A DNA stretch of 7,520 bases. Origin: an uncultured cyanobacterium (lineage in GTDB: Bacteria > Cyanobacteriota > Cyanobacteriia > Phormidesmidales > Phormidesmidaceae). Location of the stretch: assembly GCA_938029995.1 (NCBI GenBank), contig CALHGI010000417.1:1-7520 (forward strand), written 5' to 3'. The position numbers and the translations under genes were made by a program. The notes under the pieces are model-generated. The model did no database searches, had not been told where the DNA came from, and saw only the letters and a list, made by a program, of their open reading frames with translations. Below are positions 6,416-7,520 of the stretch, piece after piece (the stretch's first letter is position 1; every line of letters starts with the position of its first letter).

Positions 6416-7520
6416 TTATGCTCCGTTAGCAATCATTTGAATTGCTTTGGGCATGGCTGGGTCAAAGCCACTAAAGTCCCAGGAATAGGGATCTTGGGGA
6501 TCTACCAGACTGACTTTGTAAGGCGCTAGGGTGACGTAGATCGCCTTAGCGTTGGGGTTTACCTGACGACGGTAGTCTGTGAGACGTTGGCTAGGGTGGG
6601 ACTTGCCAGCCCAGCTTTCGGAATCTGTCCAGAAACAGAACACGTCTACATGGATACGGTGCTTAATCGCCCAATCGTAGGCGACGGATGCATCTGTGCC
6701 ACCAAAGTTGTTGTTTTGGGCTTTGGCTAGGGCTGAACTAAAGCTGTCACGGGCCGTAATGTTGAGATCCCGAAACTCCGTCGCAAAGCCGCGAATGACA
6801 TAGTTGCGCTCTGCCTTTGCTGTTGCTAGGGCCAGGGTCGTGGCAATTTCACAGCACGTTAGCCCCACAGAGCTAACGGTGTAGTAGGACATGGACCCCG
6901 ACACATCAATGGCATGTAAGAAGGTCTTGCCCGTGGGCTGAATCACATCAAAGGAGCGCTCTAGGGCGGTTTCTAGGATGTCTAAGACCCGAGGAATGGG
7001 CTGCCAAGTTTTCTGACTACGTCCCAATTGGCCTCCAGACTGGTATGTCTTCAGTGCTTTGAGAATGTCAATGGGGTGGAGTCGGCTTTTGCGCAGTTGA
7101 TTTTTGTTTTGTAGTCGCTTGGCTAAGTGGTTTAAGTTTTTGTTGCGGTGGGTTTGGAGCACACCCAGGTGGGTCAAGGACCCCAAATTACGTAACAACG
7201 CCCCCATGGGCATCTCTTGAAATAACAACTGCCAGGCGGTTCGATCCATCTGACCGATGGGGGTGATCATTTCGTGGGTCAAACGCCCCTGACGAATGGC
7301 TTCTAGGGTTAAAGTGGGGTCTTGCTTGACCCGCTCGTACCACCAGATCTGAGCCATGGCATCACTGGGGGGTGTTTCGGGTACGGTTTTCCAGCCCTGG
7401 GTAGCCCATTGGTACAGGGCCTGGTGTTCTGGAGTGTCAGGCTTCACATGGAATAACCGCAGGGCATCGCGATGGGTATAACCATGGCGCCGTTGGTACT
7501 TTAAGAGCTGATAGGCTAGG
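6416..7520 (-). CDS. TROVE/Ro60 family RNA-binding protein (bacterial Rsr type), N-terminus beyond the right edge
   Basis: Ro60 proteins are ring-shaped RNA-binding proteins made of a HEAT-like TROVE domain plus a von Willebrand A (vWA) domain. In bacteria (Rsr) they bind Y RNAs and work with exoribonucleases such as PNPase in RNA processing. The visible 367 residues begin, from the edge, LAYQLLKYQRRHGYTHRDA, followed by LRLFHVKP; this matches the conserved Ro60 segment around YQ.R.GW.H.D.LRL.H.KP. A GTG at 7445-7447 lies inside this conserved segment and is not the true start; at least 100 upstream residues are probably missing. The vWA domain starts near KTFLHAIDVSGSMS, with MIDAS residues DVSGS (bases 6893-6907), the conserved Thr in NFGGTDAS, and Asp in FWTDSES, so metal binding looks intact. 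The gene ends convergent with era, 44 bp away. Family assignment is confident; the RNA partner is not visible here. Confidence 0.92.
   Translation of the reverse strand, partial: LAYQLLKYQRRHGYTHRDALRLFHVKPDTPEHQALYQWATQGWKTVPETPPSDAMAQIWWYERVKQDPTLTLEAIRQGRLTHEMITPIGQMDRTAWQLLFQEMPMGALLRNLGSLTHLGVLQTHRNKNLNHLAKRLQNKNQLRKSRLHPIDILKALKTYQSGGQLGRSQKTWQPIPRVLDILETALERSFDVIQPTGKTFLHAIDVSGSMSYYTVSSVGLTCCEIATTLALATAKAERNYVIRGFATEFRDLNITARDSFSSALAKAQNNNFGGTDASVAYDWAIKHRIHVDVFCFWTDSESWAGKSHPSQRLTDYRRQVNPNAKAIYVTLAPYKVSLVDPQDPYSWDFSGFDPAMPKAIQMIANGA

Noticed and set aside
7445..7447. GTG as the start of the Ro60-type gene
   Set aside because: The frame remains open to the window edge and the upstream residues match the conserved Ro60 block, so the GTG is an internal valine.

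Overview
The window looks like ordinary chromosomal DNA from a cyanobacterium. The evidence is three copies of the HIP1 octamer GCGATCGC, an FtsH of the cyanobacterial/chloroplast FtsH2/FtsH4 type, two pentapeptide-repeat proteins (a family expanded in cyanobacteria), and a mix of housekeeping and cyanobacterial accessory genes. I cannot name the genus with confidence. No rRNA, tRNA, CRISPR array, insertion sequence or prophage signature is visible.

Layout. (1) 1-1253, +: the 3' two-thirds of ftsH, cut by the left edge inside the Walker A motif and closed by a perfect 18-bp hairpin terminator at 1318-1357. (2) 1439-2377, +: a membrane-anchored pentapeptide-repeat protein, followed after 70 bp by (3) 2448-3527, +: a stand-alone glycosyltransferase-fold protein resembling the N-terminal half of plant L-arabinokinase. 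(4) 3620-4732, -: a second pentapeptide-repeat protein made almost entirely of about 65 unbroken pentapeptides, convergent with the glycosyltransferase-like gene. (5) An AT-rich divergent intergenic region (4733-4939) leads to 4940-5377, +: a YjbQ/UPF0047 protein. (6) 5439-6371, +: the GTPase Era. (7) 6416-7520, -: a TROVE/Ro60-type RNA-binding protein (bacterial Rsr), convergent with era. Its reading frame is open to the right edge, so its N-terminus lies outside the window.

Functional themes. ftsH (membrane protein quality control), era (30S ribosome maturation) and the Ro60 homologue (non-coding RNA quality control and processing) are known families. yjbQ and era may be co-transcribed, being 61 bp apart on the same strand. 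The two pentapeptide proteins flank the glycosyltransferase-like gene and share a short motif just before their repeats, (D/N)APKAE. This may reflect common ancestry or a related role, but no function can be assigned.

I found no convincing undescribed multi-gene system. The items most worth checking are the unbroken 65-repeat protein with an apparent 90-residue higher-order repeat, the Ro60 homologue and any Y RNA gene beyond the right edge, and the pentapeptide/arabinokinase-like cluster.
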